Position numbers and translations under genes: made by a program. Shown here piece by piece: positions 27,141 to 36,841 of a DNA stretch of 64,000 bases (the first letter of the stretch is position 1; every line of letters begins with the position of its first letter). This DNA comes from Cupriavidus basilensis OR16 (lineage in GTDB: Bacteria > Pseudomonadota > Gammaproteobacteria > Burkholderiales > Burkholderiaceae), in contig NZ_AHJE01000012.1 in assembly GCF_000243095.1 (NCBI RefSeq), positions 1 to 64,000 of the forward strand, in the 5' to 3' direction. The notes under the pieces were generated by a model. That model did not search any database and had not been told where the DNA came from. It was given only the letters and a program-made list of their open reading frames with translations.

Positions 27141-28031
27141 ACTTGCCTCCTTGTGATGTAGACGCCGGCCGGCGGCATCCTTGATTGCAAGCGTCGGTGC
27201 GACAATCCATGGTCATCCCACAGCAAAAAATATGCCGCCTTGTCCATCATCACTTGGCGATGCAGGGTGCCCGGAACGCGGTGCGCGGCGCAATACACCG
27301 TGCGGTGGGGGATCCGCCTGCATTGTTGCGGCACGGTTGTAGCGCGCTTGCGGAAACGAGCACCTGCGCAAGCGGTAATGCAACGATAGGTGCGGGGCTG
27401 CCCTTGGAACACCGTCCAGGCTCCGAAACGCGTGTCGGACAATTCCCACAGGGTGGGACAATTGGGAAGGCCGTGCGTGGCCGCGTAGAGGCTCGTGTCG
27501 GTAATTTCGATCAGGCGGGTGTATGGCATGTCGGCGCCGGGCACGATGGCGGCGCTACCCGATGCTGGCCGCCACGTTGCGTCCTACCAGCGAGCCACTG
27601 TGTGGTTGCCGTACCTCCAGGGCATTGATGCGCTGAGCTTTTTCGGTGAGCACCTGTGCACCGCCGAATGAGTTGGAGGGCAAGGCAGGATCACGGTGGA
27701 TTCCCCGAGCCGAAGCGCGCCTGGCCGGCAGGCCTGGCGCCAGACCAACCTCTTTGTTGACGCTCTGATCCCGCGACCTGGCCGAGGCTTCGGAGGTGCT
27801 GGAGAGGCTGAGCAACCGCACCTTCGAGATGCTCCTTGCCATGGCCTGACGAGGGAATGCGGGGGACACCCGCCCCCTGGCGCTTGAGCTAATCATCCTC
27901 GGGCTTCCAATGTAGGTCTATTCCTACAACGGAAACAGAAAGTTCCGAAAACACATTGCGGCTCCACCCACTCAAAAAGATGGCCTTCCCACACTACGCT
28001 GGAATCATGGCGGTTGAAGTGGAGTACAGCC
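27141..28031. other. Intergenic stretch without a recognisable gene
   Basis: Open frames on both strands are motif-free. A short plus-strand segment ending near 27849 reads LAEASEVLERLSNRTFEMLL, which could be the tail of a helical (phasin-like) protein, but it follows a stop after a few codons and cannot be assigned. The right end should hold the promoter of the PHB depolymerase gene. Confidence 0.4.
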
Positions 28032-29258
28032 ATGTATCAATTGTATGAACTGCATAGTGCTGCGTGGGCGCCTTTCCTTCCCTGGCTGCAGGCAAGTGCC
28101 AGCTTCTTGGAAGCCTTCGAAAACGTGCCCTCAGCCGTCCCCACCCGCCATCTCGCTGCTGGATTTCAACTGCTGGTGCGGCTATGGAAGCGCTATCCCA
28201 AACCACAGTTCGGCTTGGCCAAAACGTTGATCGATGGCCACCGCGTTGCGGTCTCCGAAACCGTGGTGTTGGACAAGGCGTTTTGCCGCCTGCTCCACTT
28301 TGAGCGCGCAACGCGTCATAGCCAGCCGGTCGTCCTACTCGTCGCGCCGCTCTCCGGCCACCACGCCACGCTGCTGCGCGACACGGTGCGGGTCATGCTG
28401 CCAGACTTCGACGTCTTTCTAACCGACTGGCGCGATGGCCGCGAAGTCCCGCTCGCCGCGGGCGCCTTTCATCTTGACGACTATGTCGCCTACATGCGCG
28501 AGTTCATCGATTACCTGGGACCGGACCTCCATATCGTCTCGATATGCCAATCGACCGTGCCGGTGCTCGCCGCGGTTTCCCTGATGGCAAGCCGTGGCGA
28601 GCCCACACCGAGGAGCCTCACGCTGATCGGCGGCCCGGTCGACGCGCAGCGCGAGCCCACGACGGTCGACGAGCTAGCCGTCAACAAATCGCTCGACTGG
28701 TTTGAACGAGAAATGATCGACACGGTGCCGGCCCACTACCCTGGCGCGGGCCGCAGGGTCTGTCCGGGCTTTCGTCAGCGCATGGCCTTCATGGCGATGA
28801 AAGCGGATCACCACCTGAGATCGCACCTGAACTATTACTTCGACGTGGCCGCAGGCAACACAGAGGCGGCTCAGATGCATCGAAGTTTCTATGACGAATA
28901 CAATGCCGTGCTCGACATGGCTGCCGAATACTACCTGGACACGGTGCGGGTGGTCTTTCAGGAATGCCGGCTGGCACGCGGCACCTGGCGCGTGTGTGGC
29001 GAGCACGTGCGCCCGGGCGATATCCGGGCCAGTGCGCTGATCACGGTGGAAGGTGAGCACGACGACATTTGCGGCCCGGGCCAGACCCGAGCAGCGCACG
29101 ATCTTTGTACAGGTATCGAAGCTTCCCGCAAGCATCACCTGACGGCTCGCGGCTGCGGCCACTACGGCATCTTCTCCGGTACCAGATGGCGCACTGAGGT
29201 CTACCCGCGCATTCGCTCTCTCATCTATGGGTACACGCCTGTGCCAGCTGCTTGCTGA
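28032..29258 (+). CDS. phaZ: Intracellular polyhydroxybutyrate depolymerase
   Basis: 408 residues from the ATG at 28032. Matches intracellular PHB depolymerases of the Ralstonia eutropha PhaZ1 type (about 419 aa): N-terminal MYQLYELHSAAWAPF, the catalytic Cys172 in SICQSTVP, an acidic triad residue in VEGEHDDICGPGQT and His in ARGCGHYGIFSG. The enzyme thiolyses stored PHB on granules, releasing 3-hydroxybutyryl units in the cytoplasm. The downstream DUF6496 and acyl-CoA dehydrogenase genes point to a reserve-polymer and fatty-acid module. Confidence 0.9.
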   Translation: MYQLYELHSAAWAPFLPWLQASASFLEAFENVPSAVPTRHLAAGFQLLVRLWKRYPKPQFGLAKTLIDGHRVAVSETVVLDKAFCRLLHFERATRHSQPVVLLVAPLSGHHATLLRDTVRVMLPDFDVFLTDWRDGREVPLAAGAFHLDDYVAYMREFIDYLGPDLHIVSICQSTVPVLAAVSLMASRGEPTPRSLTLIGGPVDAQREPTTVDELAVNKSLDWFEREMIDTVPAHYPGAGRRVCPGFRQRMAFMAMKADHHLRSHLNYYFDVAAGNTEAAQMHRSFYDEYNAVLDMAAEYYLDTVRVVFQECRLARGTWRVCGEHVRPGDIRASALITVEGEHDDICGPGQTRAAHDLCTGIEASRKHHLTARGCGHYGIFSGTRWRTEVYPRIRSLIYGYTPVPAAC

Positions 29259-29526
29259 TCGTGCCGGCTGTACACGTCAACATTGCCGGCGGTGCTGCTC
29301 TGCTCAATCGGCGAGAGGGTGAAGTTGCCGTTAGCGTCAGCCAAGGTTGCCTTAACCACTACAGCCTCCTCTGCTAGTGACAGTGGCCGCACAGGTGGCG
29401 AGCCTGGAACGGCTTTTGCGTGGGACTTCTTTAGCCCGCCGGCAGATGGCGGGCTCGATCAGCGCCGCGGACATCGCATCTGCGTTGGCCCATGCCGGAT
29501 GACCGCGGGCACTCATGGAGACGACC

Positions 29527-30033
29527 ATGCCAAGAGCATCGAGCATAGCGCAAGCCAGGGCAGATAAGCGGGCGGGCAAGGCGCCGACTACCCAGGCCGG
29601 ACATTTCGTTCACGACGAGATCGAAGCCGTGCGCCGGGGTAAGCACGGCGTGCGCTCGGCCAAGCAGGCCATAGCGATCGGTTTATCGGAAGCACGCCGC
29701 GCTGGCGTTGAGGTGCCACCGAAGAGGGGCGCTACAAAGATGGGGACCAAGTCCACGAGCGCCAAGTCAGTGGTGGCGCCGCGACGGGCTAGTTCAGAAA
29801 GCAAGGCTACGCGCGCCCGCGCTGCGCTTGAGGCACTCAAGCGGGAGGGCACGGCCGGTGCTTCGCGTCAGGCGCTGTCCGCTCAATCCAAGCGCGCGGC
29901 AAGCACGCGCACTGCGGCGGATCGCTCAGCTTCCGCCAAGAAGGCCGCCATAACCAAGGGGGCAGCCGGCCGCTCCGAAGCGGCTCGCAAGGCCGCGCGC
30001 ACGCGCGCAACGAGAACACAGGCTGGCCGCTAG
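29527..30033 (+). CDS. DUF6496 protein with histone H1-like basic tail
   Basis: 168 residues; the ATG at 29527 is preferred over that at 29515 because GGAG sits seven bases before it. An N-terminal DUF6496 motif (GKHGVRSAKQAIAIGLSEAR, about 39-58) is followed by a long Ala/Lys/Arg/Ser-rich tail resembling H1-type or PhaM/PhaF DNA-binding tails. In a PHB context such tails can tether granules to DNA, but that is an inference. Located between phaZ and the acyl-CoA dehydrogenase. Confidence 0.75.
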   Translation: MPRASSIAQARADKRAGKAPTTQAGHFVHDEIEAVRRGKHGVRSAKQAIAIGLSEARRAGVEVPPKRGATKMGTKSTSAKSVVAPRRASSESKATRARAALEALKREGTAGASRQALSAQSKRAASTRTAADRSASAKKAAITKGAAGRSEAARKAARTRATRTQAGR

Positions 30034-30235
30034 CATGAGTGAGCAGCCGGCTGGCGGGGGAGGGCGGCGTGCCTCTCCGGCAACGGAAACCTGCCACAAT
30101 TCGCTGTGCGGCGTTCGGGCTCTTTGCGCTATCAATGCCGTTGCTCGAATCGTCTCAACAACTTCGGGCAGACGCACGTTAGGATGCTGGCCGGCGCAAG
30201 TTGATCGCACTAATACTCGAACATGGCGGAGCTAG

Positions 30236-32410
30236 ATGCTGTCATCCCTGCTCGGAAGCCTCCTGATGCCGACATTCACCAATGCCTTGCCGAAGATCGG
30301 CGAGACGGAACGCGCCGCACTGGAATCCGGTACGGTTGGCTTTGAAGGCTGCTTTTTCGAAGGTAAGGCCGATTTCGCGAGGCTTGCAGCGATTCCGGCC
30401 GAGCAGTTGACTGAGGAGGAGCAGGAATTTCTTCAGCGGCGCGTACCGGAACTGTGCGGGATGCTCGACGATTTCGCGATTGACGAGGCGCACGATCTGC
30501 CGGTGGAAGTCTGGCACTATCTGCGCGAGCATCGATTCTTCGGCATGATCATTCCGCGCGCCTACGGCGGACTCGAATTCAGTCACGCCGCCCATGCCGC
30601 GGTCGTGACGCGCATCGCCAGCGTCAACATTGCTGCAGCGGTTACTGTGATGGTGCCGAACTCGCTCGGCCCGTCCGAACTACTGGTTCGCTACGGTACC
30701 GAGGCACAGAAGAACCATTACCTGCCGCGCCTGGCGCGTTGCGCGGATTTGCCGTGCTTTGCACTGACCTCTGCGTATGCCGGCTCGGACGCCGCCGCAA
30801 TTCCAGATATCGGGGTGTTGACGCAGCGCGAATGGAACGGTGCCATGACCGAGGGCTTTGCGCTGACTTTTTCCAAGCGCTACATCACGCTGGCGCCGGT
30901 AGCTACGTTGGTTGGCCTTGCCTTCAACGCCATCGACCCGACCCGTCCCGCCGGCACGCAGCAGTTGGGCATCACCTGCGCGCTGATCCCGGTGCCGCAT
31001 CCGGGTCTGCATATTGGCGCACGCCATAGGCCGATGAACAGTGCGTTTATGAATGGCCCGGTGCAGGGAGAAGATGTGTTCATTCCGCTTGACTGGGTCA
31101 TCGGCGGCAGTCATAACATCGGCAGGGGCTGGCGGATGCTGATGGAATGCCTGGCCGCCGGCCGGGGGATATCGCTGCCTGCGATTGGCGCGGCATTACA
31201 GCAAACTTCGCTGTATGTCGCCAACGGCTATGCTCGGCTGCGCAATCAATTTGGTCTGCCAATTCAGCGCTTCCCCAGCATCGCCGCACCGTTGGCGGAA
31301 ATGGCAATCGACCTGTATGCCACCGATTCTGCGCGGCGGCTAACAACCAGCACGCTCGATCAAGGCGAACAGCCCAGCGTCGCCAGCGCTATCCTGAAAT
31401 ACCATCTGACGGAAGCAGGTCGCCGCGCGATCAACCATGGCATGGACATTCTCGGCGGCAAGGCGATCTGTGCCGGCCCGTCCAATCTGCTGTCTACCGC
31501 GTACCGCCATGCGCCGATCGCCATCACCGTCGAAGGGGCCAACATCCTCACGCGTGCGCTGATCATCTTCGGTCAGGGCGCCGTGCGCTGCCATCCCTAT
31601 GTGCTGAAGGAAATCCAGGCAGTCGAACAACGCAACGTCATTGCGCTCGGCGACGCTGTGCTTGGGCATGGCGGTCACTTGTTGCACTGTTTCTGGGGCA
31701 GTCTGGCCCATGCGTCGCGGGTGGGCAATGTCCCACCGGGATTCGCGCACGAGGCGCGCAAGATTGCCCGGCTTGCCGCCAAGTTCGCCTTCACCACCGA
31801 CATTTGCATGGGGGTACTCGGAGGCAAGCTGAAGCGGCTGGAACTGCTGTCGTCGCGGCTGGGCGATGCACTATCTCATCTTTACATGGCATGCGCCTGC
31901 TTGTGGCGCTACGCCGGGCAACCGGAGGCCGAACTCGCTCCTATCGTGCGCGGCGCCATCCGGCACCAGATCTGGCTCGCCAGCGAAGCCTTGCATGGGC
32001 TTTATGACAACGTATCGAATCCAGTGTTGAGGATAGCCGGCAAGATCGCGCTACAGGGACTCAGCCCAATCCACCGACTGCGCGATTCGGAAAAGATTGC
32101 GATCGCTGATGCTCTCGGCGACACGCGGGTGATCCGCCGACTGTGCCCCGATATCGAAACGCCAAGGGCAGGGGGCCTGCGCGATTTGTATGATTTGCTG
32201 GCGCTGGCGCAGGAACTCGGCGAGACGGAGAGCCAGCGCCTGGCCGGCGCCATTCGCGAACTCAAAACGCTGGAAGACATCGCCGCGACCTCCTCGGCCC
32301 AAAATGCCCTTGCTTTCCTACGCGCGCTTTACAAAGTCATCCAGGTGGACAGCTTCCCCGCGGATGGTGCGGCTCGACCGCCTCACGCCTCAGAGTCGCT
32401 GCGCCAATAG
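30236..32410 (+). CDS. FadE-type acyl-CoA dehydrogenase
   Basis: 724 residues. Acyl-CoA dehydrogenase core at about 80-470 (VWHYLREHRFFGMIIPRAYG, CFALTSAYAGSDAAA, YVANGYARLRNQFGLPIQRF, HGMDILGGKAICAGPSNLL) and the C-terminal DUF1974 helical domain typical of FadE (about 480-690). It lacks the N-terminal transmembrane segment seen in E. coli FadE (814 aa), so it is probably soluble. Catalyses the first step of beta-oxidation using FAD. Start ATG at 30236 has GGAG close by; MPTFTNALPKIG at 30266 is an alternative. Confidence 0.88.
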   Translation: MLSSLLGSLLMPTFTNALPKIGETERAALESGTVGFEGCFFEGKADFARLAAIPAEQLTEEEQEFLQRRVPELCGMLDDFAIDEAHDLPVEVWHYLREHRFFGMIIPRAYGGLEFSHAAHAAVVTRIASVNIAAAVTVMVPNSLGPSELLVRYGTEAQKNHYLPRLARCADLPCFALTSAYAGSDAAAIPDIGVLTQREWNGAMTEGFALTFSKRYITLAPVATLVGLAFNAIDPTRPAGTQQLGITCALIPVPHPGLHIGARHRPMNSAFMNGPVQGEDVFIPLDWVIGGSHNIGRGWRMLMECLAAGRGISLPAIGAALQQTSLYVANGYARLRNQFGLPIQRFPSIAAPLAEMAIDLYATDSARRLTTSTLDQGEQPSVASAILKYHLTEAGRRAINHGMDILGGKAICAGPSNLLSTAYRHAPIAITVEGANILTRALIIFGQGAVRCHPYVLKEIQAVEQRNVIALGDAVLGHGGHLLHCFWGSLAHASRVGNVPPGFAHEARKIARLAAKFAFTTDICMGVLGGKLKRLELLSSRLGDALSHLYMACACLWRYAGQPEAELAPIVRGAIRHQIWLASEALHGLYDNVSNPVLRIAGKIALQGLSPIHRLRDSEKIAIADALGDTRVIRRLCPDIETPRAGGLRDLYDLLALAQELGETESQRLAGAIRELKTLEDIAATSSAQNALAFLRALYKVIQVDSFPADGAARPPHASESLRQ

Positions 32411-32487
32411 CGGCAGCGACAACGGTCATCGGGGTATTCGGCATAAATGCCTCTGTGAATTGCTGAGGGCTCTGCGCGCCGCGTACG

Positions 32488-32682
32488 CCGCGCGTGCCGG
32501 TGGTCGCCTGCACGGGCCAGCACAGGCCGGCGACCCTGCCCGGGGCGCGGGAGGCAGGCTTCGATGCGTTCCTGCCCAAGCCGATGACGCTGGAAGAGCT
32601 GGCGGAAGCTGTACGGGCCCTGGCCAAGATCCGCAAGCCGTTGACGCAGATGCATGATGAAGTGCGTGAAATTATTGGCTAG
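32488..32682 (+). pseudogene. Response-regulator receiver domain, C-terminal fragment
   Basis: Reads PVVACTGQHRPATLPGAREA then GFDAFLPKPMTLEELAEAVR. This is the end of a receiver domain with the conserved Thr and the Lys-Pro switch (LPKP). The N-terminal half with the acidic pocket and phospho-acceptor is absent. A GTG at 32494 could start translation, but the product would be non-functional. Confidence 0.62.
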
Positions 32683-32820
32683 CGGAACGCGCCGGCGGCC
32701 CCGGAAGCCAGGTTGATGCCCTGGGGCCGCTCCCTTCGCGTCGGTGCCGGCGTGGCTCACGATGCTGGCTGGCGGCTAGCCGCGGTAGTGTAGTGGTGCA
32801 GCGAGGGTGTCGAGGGCACG

Positions 32821-33721
32821 TCAGTATTGATAGTGCAGCGAAAGATCGACGACCGTATTGGTCGCCTTCTGCGTGATCGGGCTGTGTGCCGCTGAGCCCG
32901 CGAGCTGGCCGACCGCAACGTCGCCGGTGACAAACCAATGCTCGCGAAAGAACCAGATCGCGGAGATGCCCACGCCGTAAGACTTGAGGCCCGCATCGGC
33001 CTTGTATTGCGGATAGCCAGAGCGCGTCGCCTGAGCCGAGGTGACGCCGAACCACCGGCTCATGTAGCGCGCATCACCGAAGGTGACGGTGGGGCCGGCA
33101 AACCAGAAAAAGCTCTCCGAGCTGCCGGGTAGCGGCAGGTAGGCGCCGATATCGCCGATCCAGCCGTCGGTGCCGCCCAGGCTGCGCCGCACATCGATGC
33201 GTACCACCAAGGGGAATGACGCCGACACCACATACTCGCCAAAGAGCTTGGTTTCAACCGCAAAATTGATGTTGCCTAGTCCGTTGAGACGACCGGGATC
33301 GTCGGCCATGCGCCGGCCCAGGTTGTAGCCTATCGCCACCCCCGCACGCCAATGGTCCGCGCGCAGCAGGTTCACGCCGATGCCCTCACCGGTGGAAACA
33401 AAGAACAGGTCGCGGTAGCGGATATCGAAGCTGGGGCCCGCGAGCACGTGATAGCGCTGGGTCCCTTCATAATACGGTCGCACGCTGGCGGCGGCCCCAA
33501 CCTGGACCTGCCAGTCGGGCACCTTGGCCTCGTACAGTTTCATCAACGGGACACCGGCCGAATATTGCCACTCGGCCAGCGGCGACGGTGTCTGCGCGCG
33601 AGCGCTCAAAGCGGCAGCCGCCAGGCCCATCAGCAGCCAGGCCCATCAGCAGGGCAGTCGGCCACCGGGCCGCGGTACCCGTCGGCTCCGCTGTTGGAGA
33701 TGGATTGCTGTTATCCGACAT
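32821..33721 (-). pseudogene. MipA/OmpV outer-membrane protein, signal sequence frameshifted by 16-bp duplication
   Basis: The body is a MipA/OmpV beta-barrel (WQYSAGVPLMKLYEAKVPDW at its start; ends in VVDLSLHYQY with the terminal aromatic of outer-membrane proteins). The natural start is the ATG at 33721 (MSDNSNPSPTAEPTGTAARW ...), but a 16-bp tandem duplication at 33620-33651 shifts the frame inside the signal peptide. Deleting one copy restores ALLMGLAAAALSARAQ, a normal signal peptide. As it stands, translation in the barrel frame can begin only at the ATG at 33630, giving a signal without a basic N-region. MipA binds murein enzymes in E. coli; the family also acts as porin-like scaffolds. 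Confidence 0.82.
33620..33651. repeat. 16-bp tandem duplication inside MipA signal sequence
   Basis: GCCAGGCCCATCAGCA occurs twice head to tail (33620-33635, 33636-33651). The unit length is not a multiple of three, so it breaks the reading frame; contraction by slippage would repair it exactly. Confidence 0.9.
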
Positions 33722-34146
33722 TCGTCCTCCGTTACCGGCCGATTGGCCGCGCATAAAGCCGGGCCTGTCGTCGACTAGCTCCATCGAGCCTCGGCACTCG
33801 GAGCAAAGGGTATTCGGGTATGTCTTCCTGTTTCACGATGCCACGCTTACTTTGCGTTAAGACTACAAAATCCTTGCGGCTTTTTCAAAGCGCCGCTACG
33901 CCGCGGTGGTGCGCCCGGGGCGGCGGTGCCGGCGCCGCCATACTTTGCGTCCGCCGACCTAGCGGGCTCAATTGCGAGGAAAGGCCCGCCACCGGCACCA
34001 AACGCAGGCGACCGGGGTAGTCGCCGGTGTGGATCAAGGGTAGCCACTCGTTTTAGGCCCGACTGGACTAGAACTGATGACCAATTTCAAGGTCGCTGGC
34101 GAACGAAGGTCCGCACTTGGTAAGCGGCGGATCGGGAAACATGCAA
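33722..34146. other. No recognisable gene
   Basis: Short frames without motifs. Should hold the promoter of the MipA gene at its left end. Confidence 0.4.
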
Positions 34147-34398
34147 TTAGAGCTGGTTCGGCGCGCATCCTGGCCATTCGCGGCCCGCCAGTTCGATGTG
34201 GTCGACCAAACGCAGAAGGGAGGTCCGCTGATCGGGCGCGAGTGCGACAAAGGTGCAGCCGATGTGATGCATGGCACGTTTGCCATCCCAGGCTATACCG
34301 TGCCCGACTTCCTGGAGGTCAAATTCCAGTTCGCCCTGGTTGCGAAAGTCGAGCCTGCACTTCTGCAAGATCGTTCCCACCGGTAACCGGTTATCCAT
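34147..34398 (-). pseudogene. PilZ-domain fragment (YcgR flagellar-brake type)
   Basis: The frame reads RLPVGTILQKCRLDFRNQGE, LEFDLQEVG, then HIGCTFVALAPDQRTSLLRL and VDHIELAGRE. This is the second half of a PilZ domain as in YcgR, which binds cyclic-di-GMP; the N-terminal RxxxR and D/NxSxxG motifs needed for binding are absent. Its start overlaps the end of the DUF2188 gene on the same strand. A truncated remnant. Confidence 0.55.
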
Positions 34399-34564
34399 GT
34401 AATAGCAGTTCCAGTTTCTCCCGCTGTGCGATCACCGTGGCAGCATGGATAGCTTCTTCCTGGCTGAGGAAGTGAGCGCCTTCACCCTTCTCACCTTCAT
34501 AGACAACGTCCAACCCCGTCATGTGTGGGATTACGTGTACCTTGCGTTGCGACGTTGAGTCCAT
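34391..34564 (-). CDS. DUF2188-type small protein
   Basis: 57 residues from the ATG at 34564 with AGGAAGCCGCC upstream, a good ribosome site. The sequence KVHVIPHMTGLDVVYEGEKG ... FLSQEEAIHAATVIAQREKL ... ELLLHG matches the small DUF2188 fold (V-x-P-H at the start, a T/SQEEAI helix, L-x-x-H-x near the end). Function unknown. Confidence 0.6.
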   Translation of the reverse strand: MDSTSQRKVHVIPHMTGLDVVYEGEKGEGAHFLSQEEAIHAATVIAQREKLELLLHG

Positions 34565-34736
34565 GGCGGCTTCCTACTGATGTAGGAGATGTTCTTTCAA
34601 TCGTATCCAGCTTTCGGGGAACTCGGGTGCTTGGCGAATGGTCGTCGTCATAGACGAAGTCACAACGGCAGCACAGTGCCGCGAAGTGAGTTGGCGGCAT
34701 GCCATGTGGCCTGCCGTAGTACAGTAGGAGACAGCG

Positions 34737-35102
34737 ATGAAACCAGTCCAGAAGTTCTGTCTTGCCTGCATTATCGGATTGCTCGCCGCTTCGGATGATG
34801 CCGCCGCGCTGGAGAACGTGGGCAGCCCCCCTGGAACGCCGGGGCATCCTGAGGCAACTAGAGATAGGACATTGCCAATAGGTGACCCTGGAGGCATGGC
34901 GAAACCCGCATCGTCAGCGGAATCGACGACGAAACTGAGCGACGGCGCGATCACGACGAGGGTAAAAGCTGAACTCCTCACCGCGAGAGGGGGCAAGTCC
35001 ACCGGAATTCGAGTGAGGACTGAGAACGGTGTTGTGCATCTCGATGGCAAAGTGGAAAGCGACTTGGAGAAGTTGACGATCCTGAACACGCCATATCCAT
35101 GA
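34737..35102 (+). CDS. BON-domain protein, C-terminally truncated
   Basis: 121 residues; TAGGAGACAGCG before the ATG. Signal peptide to about residue 24, Pro/Gly linker, then only the first half of a BON domain (DGAITTRVKAELLTARGGKS, GIRVRTENGVVHLDGKVESD) before an unrelated end (ILNTPYP). The relative at 13289 continues for another ~30 residues (SVEGVSSVNDELKVLP). The 3' part has probably been lost by deletion or frameshift. Function doubtful. Confidence 0.7.
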   Translation: MKPVQKFCLACIIGLLAASDDAAALENVGSPPGTPGHPEATRDRTLPIGDPGGMAKPASSAESTTKLSDGAITTRVKAELLTARGGKSTGIRVRTENGVVHLDGKVESDLEKLTILNTPYP

Positions 35103-35372
35103 CCGTCGCACCAGCACCGGGTGGGCGAGCGGGGCACAAGCGCGAGCCGGGAAGGGCCCACTCGGAGGGGGGCGGTCTTGCTGGTTCCCCAATCGGGCGC
35201 AGTCTCGCTCGAGCGATCCGTAGGAGACGGTCAAAGCCGGCGCCAGCGATCGACTCCAGAGCCGCAACCCATCTCGCCAGGCAATTCGTTCCAGCGAATT
35301 CGGCTTCTGAGCACGAAGAGGACGCCGGTCCGGGCCGCCCACCGATACCGGCATGCGGCCCGGACTTGTATC

Positions 35373-35842
35373 TCACCGCAAACTTTCATGACACTGCCCC
35401 TGCCAAGGAACTGCGGCAAGGGGATGAGATGGACATATTTTCCGATTCCGGTTACCGGGGGCAGACAGGCGGATGCAGTCGCAGGGTGATCGCTGGCACA
35501 TCGCTTCCGGTACCAGCGGAGGATTTGGCTCCTGCAGCGGTTGCATTGCGGCTGGCTTGTCTGTGACCAGGTGGTAGCGGCCGCTTCGAGTGTCGAGGCG
35601 GCCATCTTTCACGGCGCCGGCCAGATACGACGGGGGTGTGCACCTGGCTCGATGCCCATCGCCTTGGTGATTTCCTCGTTGGTTGCCGGACCGTGCCCTC
35701 GACGGTGGTCGATGGCGCGCCGCACACGGGTCCTTCGGCGCTGAATTTGACATCTGAACGGCGGTCGACGGTGCGAGATCGAATGCGGGCCGGCTCCAGC
35801 GATCGTCACTTGGTTTGGCTTCTCGATGGAGTGGTCATTCAT
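35373..35842 (-). pseudogene. HTH-type protein with single-base frameshift
   Basis: ATG at 35842 with AGGAGGCTGACG upstream. Frame one runs to RRAIDHRRGHGPATNEEITK / AMGIEPGAH; frame two continues SYLAGAVKDGRLDTRSGRYH / LVTD to a stop at 35373. Adding one base to the G run at 35632-35636 (C run on the coding strand) joins them into a plausible winged-helix protein (NEEITKAMGI as helix 2-3, RSGRYHLV as wing). Target unknown. Its start overlaps the end of the broken gene upstream. Confidence 0.5.
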
Positions 35843-36134
35843 CGTCAGCCTCCTTGACCTCCTCGACTTCGATACCTCGGCGCCATACGTCAGCGCGCGC
35901 AGGACGGCCTTGTCAAACATCTCGGTGATACGGGTTGAGCCGTCTTCCTTCTACTCGAGCCGCGTGTGGACGACCTGGGCCCACACGCGTTCGTCGGTGA
36001 TGTCTCTCGCACAACATCGCGTCGATAAGCAGCAGCTCTGGTAGGCCGATTTCAGTGGCCATAGCGATCACGCGCACGGGGATGTAGATCACCAGGCTGT
36101 CACCTTCGATCTGGCACATGGTGTCGCCGGTCAT
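35835..36134 (-). pseudogene. Multiply broken small gene preceding the HTH remnant
   Basis: ATG at 36134 with AGGGGGTACACAC upstream begins MTGDTMCQIEGDSLVIYIPV ... IGLPELLLIDAMLCE. To keep reading coherent protein one must shift frame near 36008 (DITDERVWAQVVHTRLE), pass a TAG, read KEDGSTRITEMFDKAVLRAL, and shift again near 35870 to reach GIEVEEVKEADDE and a TGA that overlaps the next ATG. Original length about 100 residues. Unrecognised family; the overlap shows the two genes were an operon. Confidence 0.45.
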
Positions 36135-36308
36135 GTGTGTACCCCCTAATGGCAGGGACTAACATGCCAAGCGCTGTGCCTTCTGTCTTCGTACCATCGC
36201 TGCGACTTGCTTGACACTCCGATGAGCGACTAGGATGGCTCCTGAAACGTGCAGGCTGCCCCCGGCCCGGCGCAAAGTATCCAGACTAATTTGTATGGGA
36301 GCAGCGTA

Positions 36309-36539
36309 ATGTCGATCGAAGCGTACAGAGGCTACGTGATTGAGGGTCTCGCGAGGCCGGTTGGGGATGGCATGTATGAGTCTCACGGAATTGTGCAGAG
36401 TGGGGGGCAAGGTGGTCCGCATTTTTCTGTGGCATCCGAGGACCTCGGATGCTATGCAACTAGCCAGGAGGCACAGGATCACGCAATTCTCTGGGCGCAG
36501 CGATACATCGACAAATTGCTCATCTCGCTCGGCCAATAG
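36309..36539 (+). CDS. Hypothetical small protein
   Basis: 76 residues from the ATG at 36309 (GGGAGCAGCGTA upstream). MSIEAYRGYVIEGLARPVGD ... HFSVASEDLGCYATSQEAQD: a compact two-layer fold with a C-terminal helix (ILWAQRYIDKLL). Similar short proteins occur in Burkholderiales without known role. Confidence 0.55.
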   Translation: MSIEAYRGYVIEGLARPVGDGMYESHGIVQSGGQGGPHFSVASEDLGCYATSQEAQDHAILWAQRYIDKLLISLGQ

Positions 36540-36841
36540 AAGGAGAGGCCTGCGAGATTCATCGTCTGTAGCATCGGGGATGGTGTTGCAAGTCATGACT
36601 GCACCTCGCTCGATCGACGGCTGGCGAAGTCGGCAGCGGTCAGTTTGTAGGGATGTTCGTTCTCAATTGTGTAGAAGGACGGGGCGCAGTAGGTATGCAG
36701 GTAGGCGCGTAGGAAGCGGTTCAAGGTACTGCTGCTCTAAAAGTTCTCGGCGGGCTGCGACTGCTCGATGCCCGGCAATAAGCACTGCTCTGGCATCTGG
36801 GCGCGGCAGCTTGGGCGGTATGCTACGGGCGTGGGCGTGCG

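Noticed and set aside
26522..27544. A 340-codon minus-strand frame over the broken BON gene
   Set aside because: Frame-shifted shadow of the R/G/Y-rich coding region; the BON frame explains the sequence.
29433..29455. Hairpin AGCCCGCC/GGCGGGCT after phaZ
   Set aside because: No T-tract follows, and it lies 175 bp past the stop; too weak to call a terminator.
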